DNA from: an uncultured Lachnospiraceae bacterium
GTDB lineage: Bacteria > Bacillota > Clostridia > Lachnospirales > Lachnospiraceae
Assembly: GCA_910577045.1 (NCBI GenBank)
Contig: CAJTLB010000002.1
Location: 1-64,000, forward strand
Length of the DNA: 64,000 bases
Direction of reading: 5' to 3'
In this document: positions 24,722 to 35,101 of the stretch, in pieces
Position numbering within the stretch: position 1 is the first letter of the stretch
How the letters are laid out: the number at the start of each line of letters is the position of its first letter
Notes under the pieces: generated by a model
Databases searched by the model: none
The model's input: only the letters and a program-made list of their open reading frames with translations
Told to the model about the DNA's origin: nothing
Translations under genes and position numbers: made by a program

Positions 24722-26002
24722 CTATAATGCTGTTAAACAAACTGCCCCATAAGGCCGGATACTCATGCTATACACATTTCCTAGCCCAATCTCATGTTCC
24801 ATATAGGTAGTATATTCTTCTTCTAGTTCTTCTGGCAACATTGCCATAATAACGCCAGCAAATCCTCCTCCATGTACACGGCAGGCACCACATTTCTTTT
24901 CCTTTAAAAACAGTTCTGTCAATGCTAATGCTATAGTAATGCCTTGTTCGCAAGATTGAGATGTGTAGCAATTTTGCAGCCATTTCCATGAAGAATTGCC
25001 AGACTCTGTAATACCTAATAGAAAATCCTCAAACCTTCCTTCCCTTAAAGCCAAAACTTCCTGTTCTACCCTTTTATTCTCCTCAAAGAAATGCAGGGCA
25101 CGGAGTACTGCACGGTCGCCACAGGCTTTCCTTATATCAGCCAGATTTTCTATTACCTTCTCTTCTGTTATCTCGGCACATACGGTTTTTCCAAAATATT
25201 CTGCTACTTTCTTCATTTCCGTAGGGACAGAAGAATATTCTTCACTTAAATCTGCATGTCCTTTTCCTGTATTTACAATAATTAACTTATGCTTTTTTGC
25301 TGCAAAATCAAAGTCTAATTTTTCTACTACTGGCTCCTTCGGATTTTTAAAGTCTAACATAACTAAACCACCTGCCGCACATGCCATTTGATCCAAAAGG
25401 CCTGATGCCTTATCCCAATATTGGTTTTCTGCAAACTGCCCAATATGGGCATATTGGACAATATTTAATTTCCCTTCATTGTAGAACTCATTTAAAATTG
25501 TGCAAATCAGCATTTCAAACGCAGCCGAAGAACTAACTCCAGCAGCACTAATTACTGTGCTACTTGTATATAAATCAAATCCTCCAATTTGGAATCCAAA
25601 CTCTTGGAACCCTTTTACTAGCCCTTTTACTAATTCCACTGTCCCAGCATGGTTTTCCCCTTGTTCTAGCTTATCTAGTGATATTATAAAATCTTGAGAA
25701 AATGTTTCACTCACAATATGGATAATTCCTGTATTATTTTTTGCTGCAACCCCAATACAATCTAAATTAATGCTGCCTGCCAGTACCTTCCCATAATTGT
25801 GGTCTGTATGGTTCCCGCTAATTTCTGTCCGTCCCGGAGAACTAAAAAGAAACATATCCCTTTCTCCAAAAACTTGTCCAAATTTTTGTACTATTCCCTG
25901 ATAACGTTTTATATTTTCATCCACTTTCCCCGGATAAAGAACGTTAAAAATATGTTTTGTTTTTTCATCTGTTAAAAATGCCAAAGTATCTTCTTTATTC
26001 AC
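24722..26002 (-). CDS. galK: Galactokinase
   Basis: 426 aa GHMP kinase phosphorylating galactose at C1. It has all three family motifs: the galactokinase signature SPGRTEISGNHTDHN, the ATP loop AAGVSSSAAFE and the C-terminal CRVHGGGFAGVI. GTG at 26002 is used because GGGGGA is seven bases upstream; the open frame reaches 26110 but would overlap the beta-galactosidase gene. It lies 40 bp downstream of a GH35 beta-galactosidase, so the pair would feed galactose from galactosides into the Leloir pathway. It is distinct from the kinase half of the fusion protein at 19-1971. Confidence 0.93.
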   Translation of the reverse strand: MNKEDTLAFLTDEKTKHIFNVLYPGKVDENIKRYQGIVQKFGQVFGERDMFLFSSPGRTEISGNHTDHNYGKVLAGSINLDCIGVAAKNNTGIIHIVSETFSQDFIISLDKLEQGENHAGTVELVKGLVKGFQEFGFQIGGFDLYTSSTVISAAGVSSSAAFEMLICTILNEFYNEGKLNIVQYAHIGQFAENQYWDKASGLLDQMACAAGGLVMLDFKNPKEPVVEKLDFDFAAKKHKLIIVNTGKGHADLSEEYSSVPTEMKKVAEYFGKTVCAEITEEKVIENLADIRKACGDRAVLRALHFFEENKRVEQEVLALREGRFEDFLLGITESGNSSWKWLQNCYTSQSCEQGITIALALTELFLKEKKCGACRVHGGGFAGVIMAMLPEELEEEYTTYMEHEIGLGNVYSMSIRPYGAVCLTAL

Positions 26003-26042
26003 AAATAGTCCCCCTTTATTATCCTTTTTACCATCTTTCCTT

Positions 26043-28106
26043 TTATAGAAATAAATTAGTAATATATTCTGTATGTAATTCTGCCTGTTTAAGCTTACAT
26101 GCTCTTCCATCTTCCATTTCTGGCCAAGCTTCTAAGAACCGAGGTGCCCCTTCCCTTAATGTTATAATCTCTAAACGCAGCTTTTTTGGAAAAGCAAAAC
26201 GGCGTAAACGAATCTCCCATGGCTCCCCCTGATAAAAATGATCGGCAATTAGTTCTTTTCCTTGGTACAATTTTGCTGTATCCCCATAATAAGTAAGCTC
26301 TAAATAACTATCATCTATATCTTCTGTAATAGAAAGCTCCAACTCGTAAACTGCTTTATCCTCTGTCTCTTCTATTAGGCAAGCATTTACTTTATCTTTT
26401 ATTATTTTAACATTCTTTTTATAGATTGCAAAGCCTTTTTCATCAGGCAACCGCATAAACCCATCTGGCGTTTTCTCCAAAACTGGATAAACTTTTATAC
26501 AAGGGGTTTCCCTTCCATACAATACAATCCTATTATCTTCATCAATTACTGCACTCTCACTAATAAAAAGATATTCCTTGTCCCTTATAATTTTCCATGA
26601 ATTTTTCGCCTCTTTACGGCTTAAAGTAAGAACCTCCACATTTGGATCTTCTCCTTCTATCCTATATTGCGGATCTTTGTCTGTATAAAATACATAAGTT
26701 GTTATTGTATTCTCAAGTTTGCATAGCGGGGTTGCCAAAGCACTCTTTATTATCCTATTTCCTAACTTCATTTGATATGGATAGAAAAAATATTCTTTAT
26801 CCTCTATATCCAATTTAGGAAATACAATTATTTCCCCATTAATTTCTGCTTTCAATACTACCTCTGCATGGTCTGCCATTTTATGCCGCCGCTGATAGTT
26901 ATTTACAAATAAATATCCACTCTCTTTATTTTGCCTAAAGCAATAACGGATATGTTCCAAATCTTCTGGCTTTTGCGGATTATCTTCTGGTATAAAAGCT
27001 GGCATAGTACAAAGCTGGCTGCCAAAGTCCTTAATAAACATAGCAATCAACTTAATTTCTTTTAAAGTTTCTGATACCTGCCCATATTCCCTAATGGGTG
27101 CACGGAAATCATAATTTAATTCTGGTAAATCATTTGGATAACCTGTTGCTTTTGTTTCTTGCAATGTCGTTAATTTACCCTTTGGGTTTGTCCCGCCATG
27201 ATACATATAATAGCCTAATAGGTTCACCCCACTTCCAAGCTTCACCATTGACATTGCCCCAATATCCTTTGCATGTGCCACTGGCCTCCTATGATGTGTC
27301 ACTTGTAATCCTCCGCCTAATTCTGCTGTTAAATAAGGGAATTTATTTATATCAAATGTAATCCCATAGCCAAACCCATAATCACTTCCAATATTATGGT
27401 CATTTCTCTCATAGGTAAAAATATAATTCCCGCTAGGGGCAATCTCTGTTAAACTAGAATCCCATGGGGCATCACAGTATCCACCCATAACAGGGAGTAA
27501 CCCGCCTGTAACAGCACCTCCCCATCCAGTAGCGGTATAAATTGGCACATCAAACCCTACTTCTTTCGCTAATCGGGCAAGTGTACGCATATGTTGTTCT
27601 CCTTCTTCTCCCTTCAGGCCTCCCACATGCCCATACTCATTTTCAATCTGGACGCCAATAATAGGTCCCCCGTCTTTATGTAACAGCCCATCTACTTGCG
27701 TATAAACCTGAAAATAAAATTTCTTTACTTCTTCTAAATAATCTAGATCATTTGTCCTAAGTTTCCAATTCTTTTTTAACAGCCAGTCAGGAAATCCCCC
27801 ATTCCTTACTTCGCCATGGCACCATGGGCCTATCCTTAAAAGCATTTTCACCTTACATTCCTTTAAAGTTTCTACAAATCCTCGCAAATCCCGGTTGCCA
27901 GTAAAATCATATTCTTCTTCTATTTCTTCATGGTGGATCCAAATTACATAAGAAGATACGACTTCTACCCCTCCTGCACGCATTTTATAAATGCTTTCTT
28001 TCCAATATTCTTTTGGATAGCGGGAATAATGAATCTCCCCCATAATAGGGAACCATGGTTCTCCATTTTTTACTAAATATTGTGGTGTATAACTGTAAGT
28101 ATCCAT
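26043..28106 (-). CDS. GH35 beta-galactosidase, cytoplasmic
   Basis: 687 aa, no signal peptide. GH35 TIM barrel with IMGEIHYSRYP near the N-terminus, the acid/base glutamate E157 in GVQIENEYG and the probable nucleophile E262 in TAELGGG. A beta-rich region of about 300 residues follows. GH35 enzymes release terminal beta-linked galactose from oligosaccharides; the substrate must be imported. It sits downstream of rubredoxin and upstream of galactokinase. The 5' flank contains an ATGGCAG/CTGCCAT hairpin. The start ATG follows AGGAGTGAAA. Confidence 0.9.
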   Translation of the reverse strand: MDTYSYTPQYLVKNGEPWFPIMGEIHYSRYPKEYWKESIYKMRAGGVEVVSSYVIWIHHEEIEEEYDFTGNRDLRGFVETLKECKVKMLLRIGPWCHGEVRNGGFPDWLLKKNWKLRTNDLDYLEEVKKFYFQVYTQVDGLLHKDGGPIIGVQIENEYGHVGGLKGEEGEQHMRTLARLAKEVGFDVPIYTATGWGGAVTGGLLPVMGGYCDAPWDSSLTEIAPSGNYIFTYERNDHNIGSDYGFGYGITFDINKFPYLTAELGGGLQVTHHRRPVAHAKDIGAMSMVKLGSGVNLLGYYMYHGGTNPKGKLTTLQETKATGYPNDLPELNYDFRAPIREYGQVSETLKEIKLIAMFIKDFGSQLCTMPAFIPEDNPQKPEDLEHIRYCFRQNKESGYLFVNNYQRRHKMADHAEVVLKAEINGEIIVFPKLDIEDKEYFFYPYQMKLGNRIIKSALATPLCKLENTITTYVFYTDKDPQYRIEGEDPNVEVLTLSRKEAKNSWKIIRDKEYLFISESAVIDEDNRIVLYGRETPCIKVYPVLEKTPDGFMRLPDEKGFAIYKKNVKIIKDKVNACLIEETEDKAVYELELSITEDIDDSYLELTYYGDTAKLYQGKELIADHFYQGEPWEIRLRRFAFPKKLRLEIITLREGAPRFLEAWPEMEDGRACKLKQAELHTEYITNLFL

Positions 28107-28129
28107 ATTTTCACTCCTAAATACAGCTA

Positions 28130-28165
28130 ATGGCAGCCTACCAACCTAAATTAGTAAACTGCCAT
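28130..28165 (-). promoter_or_regulatory. Hairpin in the 5' flank of the GH35 gene
   Basis: Inverted repeat ATGGCAG / CTGCCAT with a 22-nt loop between the rubredoxin stop and the GH35 start. No T-run follows, so it is an operator or RNA-stability element rather than a clear terminator. Confidence 0.4.
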
Positions 28166-28184
28166 CCATGCCTTTTTTTATAAA

Positions 28185-28340
28185 TTATGCTTCTGCAAAC
28201 TGATCTTTTCCTACACTACATAAAGGACATTCAAAATCCTCTGGCACATCTTCCCATTTTGTGCCTGGTGCAATTCCTCCTTCTGGATATCCTGCTTCCT
28301 CATCATATTCCCATCCACATACTTCACAAACATATTTCAT
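28185..28340 (-). CDS. Rubredoxin
   Basis: 51 aa small iron-sulphur protein. It reads MKYVCEVCGWEYDEEAGYPE at the start and ends CPLCSVGKDQFAEA. The two CxxC pairs (C5/C8 and C38/C41) bind one Fe, and the aromatic and PEGG residues of the rubredoxin core are present. Strong GGAGG upstream of the ATG. It directly follows the flavodiiron protein gene by 63 bp in the same direction, so it is a probable electron donor or partner in oxygen or NO reduction. Confidence 0.95.
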   Translation of the reverse strand: MKYVCEVCGWEYDEEAGYPEGGIAPGTKWEDVPEDFECPLCSVGKDQFAEA

Positions 28341-28403
28341 TTTTTATTTCCTCCTTTTATTCTTTTTCCTCCAAATAATTTTGCACTAAAATACAAAACT
28401 ATT

Positions 28404-30227
28404 TTACTTTAGCGGTTCAAAATCACTAACACCATGCTTACAAATTGGACAAATAAAGTCCTCTGGCAATGAATCGCCTTCATATACATAACCACAAACC
28501 TTACAGACAAATCCCTTTTTCTCTTCTTGTACCTGTGGTTGTGGCTTGATATGTTCAAAATAATATTGATACGTAACACTTGGGACTTCTGTTAGCCCCT
28601 TTGCTTCTGTTACCTCTGCTATAAATAAAGTATGTGTCCCATAATCTACCTTGTCTACTACTTTTGCAGAAATAACTGAATTTGTATATGCTGTTAAATA
28701 TAACACACCATTTTCTGCACGGCTTGTTTCATGGAAACTTGCAAATTTTTCTATATCCTTCCCACTTTGGAAACCGAAATTTTGAAACACCCCAAATGGC
28801 ACATCTTCGCTTAAAACAGATATATTGAAAACCCCTGTATGGAGAATTATATCATGGGTATAATTTTGTTTATTTACCCCTACAGCAATTTGGTTTGGCA
28901 TAGCTGTCACCTGCATTACTGTATTAATAATACAGCCGTTATCTTTTTCTTCTTTTGCAGTCAATACATATAGCCCATAAGATACCTTAAACATAGGATC
29001 TTTTACTGCTGGCTTTTGTAAACTTAGGCCTTTCGCTGTTAAAGCTATTTCTTTTGCCATAGCTACCAATTGTTCCCTCTGTTCTTCCTTTACAGAAGAT
29101 TTTATGCTGCATATAGAATCAAGGAAAGTTAAATTTTTACAGCCAGAAAATTCCTCTTTTATTAATTTTCCACTTACTGGCGCCCAAGAACCATTTTCTA
29201 TTACTGCTATGGTACGGTTCTGGATATTATGCGCTGCCAAATCACGGATAAATGCCTCCATAGTGACAAAAATCCCACCATTATAAGTAGGGGATGCTAA
29301 AACCAAATGGCTCCACTGAAAGACTGCAGAAATAATTTCTGACGCAGCCGTAACAGAAACATCAAACATGATAGTTTTTACTCCCTGTTTCCTAAGTTCA
29401 CTGGCAAGTACTTCGGCGGCATTTCCAGTATTTCCATAAATAGTCGCATACGCAATTACAACCCCTTGTTCTTCTGGCTCATACCTGCTCCATTTATCAT
29501 ATTTATCCAAATAAAAGCCTAAATTTTCCCTCCATACAAAACCATGCAATGGGCAAATCATCTTTATTTCCAGCCCAGATGCCTTTTTTAACAACGCTTG
29601 TACTTGCGGCCCATATTTTCCTACAATATTTGTATAATAACGCCTTGCCTCATCTAAATAGTCTCTTTCAAAATTAACTTCATCTGCAAAAATTGCTCCG
29701 TTTAATGCGCCAAAACATCCAAAGGCATCTGCTGCAAATAAAATTTTATCTGTTTTATCATAAGACACCATTACTTCTGGCCAATGTACCATTGGTGCCA
29801 TTACAAATGTTAAAATATGGCGCCCACAAGAAAATTCTTCGCCTTCTTTTACCAATACAGCTCGGCTGTCCAAATCAAAGCTAAAAAATTGCTTTATCAT
29901 TGCTGCACTTTTTGCATTACAAATAATCTTAATTTGCGGATAGCGAAGCACTAATTCCTGTAATGTAGCAGAATGATCCGGCTCCATATGGTGGACTACC
30001 ACATAATCCAATGCCCTTCCTTTTAATAATTCCTCAATATTCTCAAAAAATACCCCAGAAACTGCTTTATCTACTGTATCAAATAATACTGTTTTCTCAT
30101 CCATTAATAAGTATGAATTATAAGACACGCCATCTGGCACAGAGTACACGCCTTCAAACATACTTAACCTTCTGTCATTTCCTCCTACCCAAATTAAATC
30201 TTCTGTTATATTCCTATAACAATACAT
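28404..30227 (-). CDS. Flavodiiron protein with flavin-reductase and rubredoxin domains
   Basis: 607 aa. A metallo-beta-lactamase-like diiron domain (ligand motif H80-x-E82-x-D84-H85 in HHMEPDHS; further ligands in MVHWPE, AADAFG and CPLHG) is followed by a flavodoxin domain (VIAYATIYGNTGNAAEVLA). Then come a flavin-reductase-like FMN domain and a C-terminal rubredoxin domain (CKVCGY...CPICKHG). Such proteins reduce O2 to water and/or NO to N2O in strict anaerobes, protecting them from oxidative and nitrosative stress. The fused flavin reductase lets it take electrons from NAD(P)H. It lies 23 bp downstream of a GH13 gene and upstream of a stand-alone rubredoxin. Confidence 0.95.
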   Translation of the reverse strand: MYCYRNITEDLIWVGGNDRRLSMFEGVYSVPDGVSYNSYLLMDEKTVLFDTVDKAVSGVFFENIEELLKGRALDYVVVHHMEPDHSATLQELVLRYPQIKIICNAKSAAMIKQFFSFDLDSRAVLVKEGEEFSCGRHILTFVMAPMVHWPEVMVSYDKTDKILFAADAFGCFGALNGAIFADEVNFERDYLDEARRYYTNIVGKYGPQVQALLKKASGLEIKMICPLHGFVWRENLGFYLDKYDKWSRYEPEEQGVVIAYATIYGNTGNAAEVLASELRKQGVKTIMFDVSVTAASEIISAVFQWSHLVLASPTYNGGIFVTMEAFIRDLAAHNIQNRTIAVIENGSWAPVSGKLIKEEFSGCKNLTFLDSICSIKSSVKEEQREQLVAMAKEIALTAKGLSLQKPAVKDPMFKVSYGLYVLTAKEEKDNGCIINTVMQVTAMPNQIAVGVNKQNYTHDIILHTGVFNISVLSEDVPFGVFQNFGFQSGKDIEKFASFHETSRAENGVLYLTAYTNSVISAKVVDKVDYGTHTLFIAEVTEAKGLTEVPSVTYQYYFEHIKPQPQVQEEKKGFVCKVCGYVYEGDSLPEDFICPICKHGVSDFEPLK

Positions 30228-30250
30228 TCACTTTCCTCCTTCCTAATTTG

Positions 30251-32362
30251 TTACATCCTTTTCCGGTAAACTGCCGCTGATATCGGTGGAAGTGTAACTC
30301 TAAGCACCTTATTTGCTATCATAAATTCTGCCCTGCCTATATTATACCCAGTCTCTGTTGTTAAAATAAGCTGTTCCATATAAGAACCATTTTCTACGCC
30401 AATTAACCATACTGGAATCTCTAACTCCATTTCTTCATAATTATTATTAATTACTACTGCAATCTGGTTCTCTCCCATAAACCTGCCATATGCAATTACC
30501 TTATGCATGCCTAAAAGTTCTTTATAAGAACCTCTTAGCAATGCTTTATTTTCCTTATGGATACGGATAATATCCCTATGAAATTCTATTAATTCCATAT
30601 CCTCATGTTGCCATGGGTAACTTCTTCTATTATCTGGATCTGTCCAGCCACAAAGCCCAGCTTCATCTCCATAATATACTGTTGGTGCCCCGGGCCAAGT
30701 CATCTGGATTACCACCGCTTCCCGGAAAGTCCCTTTATTAATATTTTGGTTTGCTGCTTCTGGCCCTAAATATGCTACCCTTCCCACTCTTCGATTGGTC
30801 CTAGTTAAAAACCTAGAATGGTCATGGTTAGACAATTCATTCATTGCTACTTGTAATGACGGAGTAGGGAACCTAGACATATGGTGTGACATTGCTGCAA
30901 AAAAGCTTTCGGAATTTCCAAGTAAATCTCCACGGAATTCATCACTATGTTTCTCCATACCTGTTAAAAACCATGTAATTGGCTCCATAAAAGCATCATA
31001 GTTCATAACCGTATCCCATTCTCTGCCCTGTAACCATGATTCTGGATCGCCATAATGCTCTGCCAAAATAATAGCTTCTGGGTTTGCCGTTTTTACGGCC
31101 TCCCGGAATTTTTTCCAAAATTCATGGTTATATTCCTGGCTATGCCCTAAATCTGCCGCTACGTCAAGCCTCCAGCCATCTACATTATATGGTTCCGATA
31201 CCCATTTTTTTGCGACCCTTAAAATATCTTCTACTAATTCAGGGGAATCTTCATAATTTAATTTAGGCAAAGTATCATGCCCCCACCAGCCATCATAGCT
31301 AGTATTATAGGGCCAACGGTTTGCATCATTAAATTGGAAAAAACTACGGTATGGGCTTTCTGCTGATACATAAGCACCTTTCTGATACCCTTCTTCCTTT
31401 TCATAAATCCTCTCTCTATCCAACCATTTATTAAAAGAGCCACAATGGTTGAATACACCATCTAAGATAACCTTCATCCCTCTTCTATGCGCTTCTTCTA
31501 CCAGCTCCCTAAAAAGCTCATTACTTGCCTCTAAATTTGCCTTATCTGTTACTCTTCTAATATAACGTGTGGCATGTGTATTATCATTATCTCCTTCTGG
31601 CAAAGTTTCCCCTTCATCTTTTACAATCCTGCCAATATGGGGATCAATATAATCGTAATCCTGAATATCATATTTATGGTTTGATGGTGATACAAAAAGT
31701 GGGTTAAAATAAATTACATCAATTCCAAGCCCTTGTAAATAATCCATTTTTTCCAAGATTCCTTGCAAATCCCCACCATAAAATTCTCTTACCCCCATTG
31801 CAGCAGGATACTTCATCCAATCCTTTACTTGGACAATGCCTTCCCCAATATAAGCATACTCTCTATCCAATGGATCATTTTCTACATTCCCATTATAAAA
31901 CCTATCCACAAAAATTTGATAAAAAACCGCCCCTTTTGCCCAATCTGGCGTCCTATAACCTGGTATTAAGCGGAAATCATAATATGGCTCCCTATTTCTC
32001 ATAACCCCGCGCTGGCTATAATAGCAACTTACATTACCAGATATAATCTGGAAACAATAACAGAACATCTCTTTTGCTACTTCCACCTCTGTAGCATAAT
32101 AATCAAAGTTTCCATTTGAGCTAATCAATGTAAGTTCTTTCCTATTTTCTCCGTAAAGCAAATATACATGATCTACATTGTCCTTTAATGTACGGAACCG
32201 GATAATCACCTTATCCCCTGGCATTGGTTCAGCAGGACTTACAAATTCTTCTGTTCCATCACTAAACAACGCTTCCCTGTTTAATACAGAACGCATATTT
32301 GCCATATATAAATGCATCTTACTGACTTTTTTCATTTTATTTAATTGAACTTTGACTTCCAT
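30251..32362 (-). CDS. GH13 alpha-glucosidase / neopullulanase-like enzyme, cytoplasmic
   Basis: 703 aa. An N-terminal beta domain of the CBM34 type (about 15-135) precedes a GH13 catalytic barrel starting at WAKGAVFYQIFVDRF. Catalytic residues are visible as D400 (DGWRLDVAAD), E435 (ILAEHYG) and D514 (SNHDHSR), and DGVFNHCG is conserved region I. There is no signal peptide, so it would cut imported maltodextrins, pullulan fragments or cyclodextrins. The ATG at 32362 has a poor ribosome-binding site (GGCGG). A good promoter (TTGTAT-17-TAAAAT) lies 69 bp upstream, making this the likely first gene of the operon through galK. Confidence 0.92.
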   Translation of the reverse strand: MEVKVQLNKMKKVSKMHLYMANMRSVLNREALFSDGTEEFVSPAEPMPGDKVIIRFRTLKDNVDHVYLLYGENRKELTLISSNGNFDYYATEVEVAKEMFCYCFQIISGNVSCYYSQRGVMRNREPYYDFRLIPGYRTPDWAKGAVFYQIFVDRFYNGNVENDPLDREYAYIGEGIVQVKDWMKYPAAMGVREFYGGDLQGILEKMDYLQGLGIDVIYFNPLFVSPSNHKYDIQDYDYIDPHIGRIVKDEGETLPEGDNDNTHATRYIRRVTDKANLEASNELFRELVEEAHRRGMKVILDGVFNHCGSFNKWLDRERIYEKEEGYQKGAYVSAESPYRSFFQFNDANRWPYNTSYDGWWGHDTLPKLNYEDSPELVEDILRVAKKWVSEPYNVDGWRLDVAADLGHSQEYNHEFWKKFREAVKTANPEAIILAEHYGDPESWLQGREWDTVMNYDAFMEPITWFLTGMEKHSDEFRGDLLGNSESFFAAMSHHMSRFPTPSLQVAMNELSNHDHSRFLTRTNRRVGRVAYLGPEAANQNINKGTFREAVVIQMTWPGAPTVYYGDEAGLCGWTDPDNRRSYPWQHEDMELIEFHRDIIRIHKENKALLRGSYKELLGMHKVIAYGRFMGENQIAVVINNNYEEMELEIPVWLIGVENGSYMEQLILTTETGYNIGRAEFMIANKVLRVTLPPISAAVYRKRM

Positions 32363-32430
32363 TGCATTTACCGCCCATCTTCATCTTTTATTCTAAAACC
32401 TATTTTAGCCATTTTTGGTATATAGTTTAT

Positions 32431-32459
32431 ATTTTAATCGAAACCTTATAGAAATACAA
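32431..32459 (-). promoter_or_regulatory. Promoter of the GH13-to-galactokinase operon
   Basis: Minus-strand TTGTAT (32459-32454), 17-bp spacer, TAAAAT (32436-32431). It stands downstream of the ftsH terminator. Apart from these two elements, the region 32363-32717 shows no gene. Confidence 0.6.
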
Positions 32460-32503
32460 CCATTTTCTCCCAGCTAGTTTTTATTCTTCATTCCCAGGGA
32501 TGT

Positions 32504-32535
32504 GAAAAGGACAGCCGCTACTCGCTGTCCTTTTC
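32504..32535 (-). terminator. Terminator after ftsH
   Basis: Perfect 12-bp stem GAAAAGGACAGC / GCTGTCCTTTTC with an 8-nt loop; the arm itself supplies the T-rich end. It lies 180 bp beyond the ftsH stop and could work in both directions. Confidence 0.75.
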
Positions 32536-32717
32536 GGAGAAGGTATCTCATTTCTTATGGGGTGTAGCAAAAAACTATATAATGTATTGGGGGTTTTACG
32601 ATATTTAGTATACCACCTGTCTGTACAAAAGTGTGCACAAACTTTTTCTTTCTTCCCCAAAGTTTTTGTTAAAAATTACATAGTATTTTTTTCCTATATT
32701 AAAATACCTCGTTATTT

Positions 32718-34535
32718 TTAACAAGCTTCCCACAAGCCTTCAAATTCTTCCCTATCGATCTTCTCCTTTTCTAGAAGAAGTTTTGCACAACGATGTAGTA
32801 TCATTTCATTTTCCAAAAGAAGTTTCTTTGCCTTATCATAACACTCATCTACAATCCGCTTTACTTCTGCATCTATAATACTTGCTGTATTTTCTGCATA
32901 ACTTCTGGTATGTGCCAAATCCCTGCCAATAAAGACCTCATCTTCATCACTTCCATAATGGATCAACCCTACTTTTTCAGACATACCATATTTTGTTATC
33001 ATAGAACGGGCTATTCCTGTTGCTTGCTTAATATCTTGGGAAGCCCCAGTTGTAATATCATCAAAAATCAATTCTTCCGCAATACGGCCCCCTAAATCTA
33101 CCATAATATCTTGTAACATTTTCCCTTTTGTATTAAACATCTCATCCTTTTCAGGCAAAGGCATTGTATAGCCTGCTGCGCCAATTCCAGTAGGAATAAT
33201 AGATACCGAATACACTGGGCCAACATCAGGAAGGACATGGAACAAGATTGCATGGCCTGCCTCATGGTATGCAGTTATTTTCTTTTCCTTCTCCGTAATA
33301 ATCCGGCTTTTCTTTTCCACGCCAATCCCAACTTTTACAAATGATTCCTTAATATCTTCTTGTACAATAAAACTTCTATCTGCTTTTGCTGCTAAGATTG
33401 CCGCTTCATTTAGCAAATTTTCCAAATCTGCCCCTGTAAACCCTGCTGTTGTTTTTGCTATCTCTTTTAAATCTATATCATCTCCAAGCGGCTTTCCTTT
33501 TGCATGTACAGTAAGGATTTCTTCTCTTCCTTTTACATCCGGCCTTCCAACCATTACTTTCCGGTCAAAACGCCCTGGCCGAAGAATCGCTGGATCTAAA
33601 ATATCCACACGGTTTGTAGCTGACATAACAATAATTCCTTCATTGGCACTAAATCCATCCATCTCTACCAAAAGCTGGTTTAATGTCTGTTCCCGTTCAT
33701 CATGCCCGCCGCCCATTCCGGTCCCACGCCTTCTTGCAACCGCATCAATTTCATCTATAAATACAATACATGGCGCATTTTTCTTCGCATCCTCAAACAA
33801 ATCCCTTACACGGGATGCACCCACGCCAACAAACATTTCCACAAAATCAGAACCAGAGATACTAAAAAAAGGTACTCCTGCTTCCCCTGCTACTGCCCTT
33901 GCCAACAAGGTCTTACCTGTGCCTGGCGGCCCTACCAGTAAAACTCCTTTTGGTATCCTAGCCCCTACCATTAAATATTTCTTTGGGTTCTTTAAAAAGT
34001 CCACAATTTCCCGCAGTTCTTCTTTTTCTTCATCTAACCCAGCAACATTTTTAAAACTTATCTTTTTTACAGTGTCTACCACCATTCTGGCACGGCTTTT
34101 TCCAAAATTCATTACTCTGCTGTTCCCACCTCCTGAAGCTTGGTTATTCATATAGGTAAAAAACAACATAATTACTACAGCACCAATTAAAATTGGCAAA
34201 ATTGTTGTTAAGAAAAAACTTTCCCTTTGCACATCTGTAACATAGTAATTTTTCATCCCATATTGATCCAGATCAGAAATAACATCCTTTACATCTGGCA
34301 CATACAAATTTTCCTTAGAACTATTGGCAAACTCAATTACAAGCTCACCTGTGGGAGTTTCCCCACTTCCATTCTGCCTTATTGTAACAGAAGCTATTTT
34401 CCCTTCTTGCACATCTGTTAAAAACTGTGGATATGTGTAACCATTCACATCATATTGATTTCTTGTTGTCCACAACATAACCACAACAACAATTGCCATA
34501 AAAGCAAAATAAATTCCCAGTCCTTTCGTTTTCAA
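32718..34535 (-). CDS. ftsH: ATP-dependent zinc metalloprotease FtsH
   Basis: 605 aa membrane AAA+ protease for quality control of membrane and regulatory proteins. It has two N-terminal helices flanking an outside domain (about 8-24 and 108-130). The AAA domain has Walker A GPPGTGKT at 202-209, Walker [10 protein letters not shown] and the [12 protein letters not shown]. The zinc protease has HEAGH. The start is TTG at 34535, preceded by AAGGAGG. It lies 36 bp after hpt, the conserved tilS-hpt-ftsH order of Firmicutes. Confidence 0.97.
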   Translation of the reverse strand: MKTKGLGIYFAFMAIVVVVMLWTTRNQYDVNGYTYPQFLTDVQEGKIASVTIRQNGSGETPTGELVIEFANSSKENLYVPDVKDVISDLDQYGMKNYYVTDVQRESFFLTTILPILIGAVVIMLFFTYMNNQASGGGNSRVMNFGKSRARMVVDTVKKISFKNVAGLDEEKEELREIVDFLKNPKKYLMVGARIPKGVLLVGPPGTGKTLLARAVAGEAGVPFFSISGSDFVEMFVGVGASRVRDLFEDAKKNAPCIVFIDEIDAVARRRGTGMGGGHDEREQTLNQLLVEMDGFSANEGIIVMSATNRVDILDPAILRPGRFDRKVMVGRPDVKGREEILTVHAKGKPLGDDIDLKEIAKTTAGFTGADLENLLNEAAILAAKADRSFIVQEDIKESFVKVGIGVEKKSRIITEKEKKITAYHEAGHAILFHVLPDVGPVYSVSIIPTGIGAAGYTMPLPEKDEMFNTKGKMLQDIMVDLGGRIAEELIFDDITTGASQDIKQATGIARSMITKYGMSEKVGLIHYGSDEDEVFIGRDLAHTRSYAENTASIIDAEVKRIVDECYDKAKKLLLENEMILHRCAKLLLEKEKIDREEFEGLWEAC

Positions 34536-34571
34536 TTCCTATCCTCCTTTTTCAGTGTAATCTATCTGTTA

Positions 34572-35096
34572 TTATTCGAACTCTACTACACCAATATACG
34601 GTAAATTTCTATACTTTTGATTATAATCCAGCCCATAACCCACAACAAACTTATCTGGTATATTAAACCCTACATAATCTACTTTAACATCTGTTACACG
34701 CCGTTCTGGTTTATCCAGAAGCGTACAAAGCCGCACAGATTTTGGATTCCTTTTTTTGAAAATCTCTATTAAATAACTAAGCGTCCTGCCAGAATCAATA
34801 ATATCCTCTACAATTAAAACATCCTTGCCATCCAACGGTTCATCCAAATCTTTAATAATCTTTACCACCCCGCTGGATTTTGTATCTGCCCCATAACTAG
34901 ACACTGACATAAAATCCATGGAAACCGGCACAGAAATCCTTTTTGCCAACTCACAAGTAAAGAAAATCCCACCTTTTAAAATACAAATCATATGGACTGC
35001 TTTTCCCTGATAATCCTTGCTAATCCTCGCGCCAATCTCTTCAATTTTCTTATCCACTTCTTCTTCACTCAACAATACCCTGATTTTATCCTCCAT
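34572..35096 (-). CDS. hpt: Hypoxanthine phosphoribosyltransferase
   Basis: 174 aa purine-salvage enzyme converting hypoxanthine or guanine plus PRPP into IMP or GMP. The PRPP-binding motif is VLIVEDIIDSGRTLSYL, and the SYGADTKSSGVVKI loop and the C-terminal VDYVGFNIPDKFVVGYGLDYN are typical. The ATG at 35096 is preferred over an upstream GTG because GGAGG is well spaced; it starts 5 bp after the tilS stop. The tilS-hpt pairing is conserved across Firmicutes. Confidence 0.96.
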   Translation of the reverse strand: MEDKIRVLLSEEEVDKKIEEIGARISKDYQGKAVHMICILKGGIFFTCELAKRISVPVSMDFMSVSSYGADTKSSGVVKIIKDLDEPLDGKDVLIVEDIIDSGRTLSYLIEIFKKRNPKSVRLCTLLDKPERRVTDVKVDYVGFNIPDKFVVGYGLDYNQKYRNLPYIGVVEFE

Positions 35097-35101
35097 ATTT
35101 C

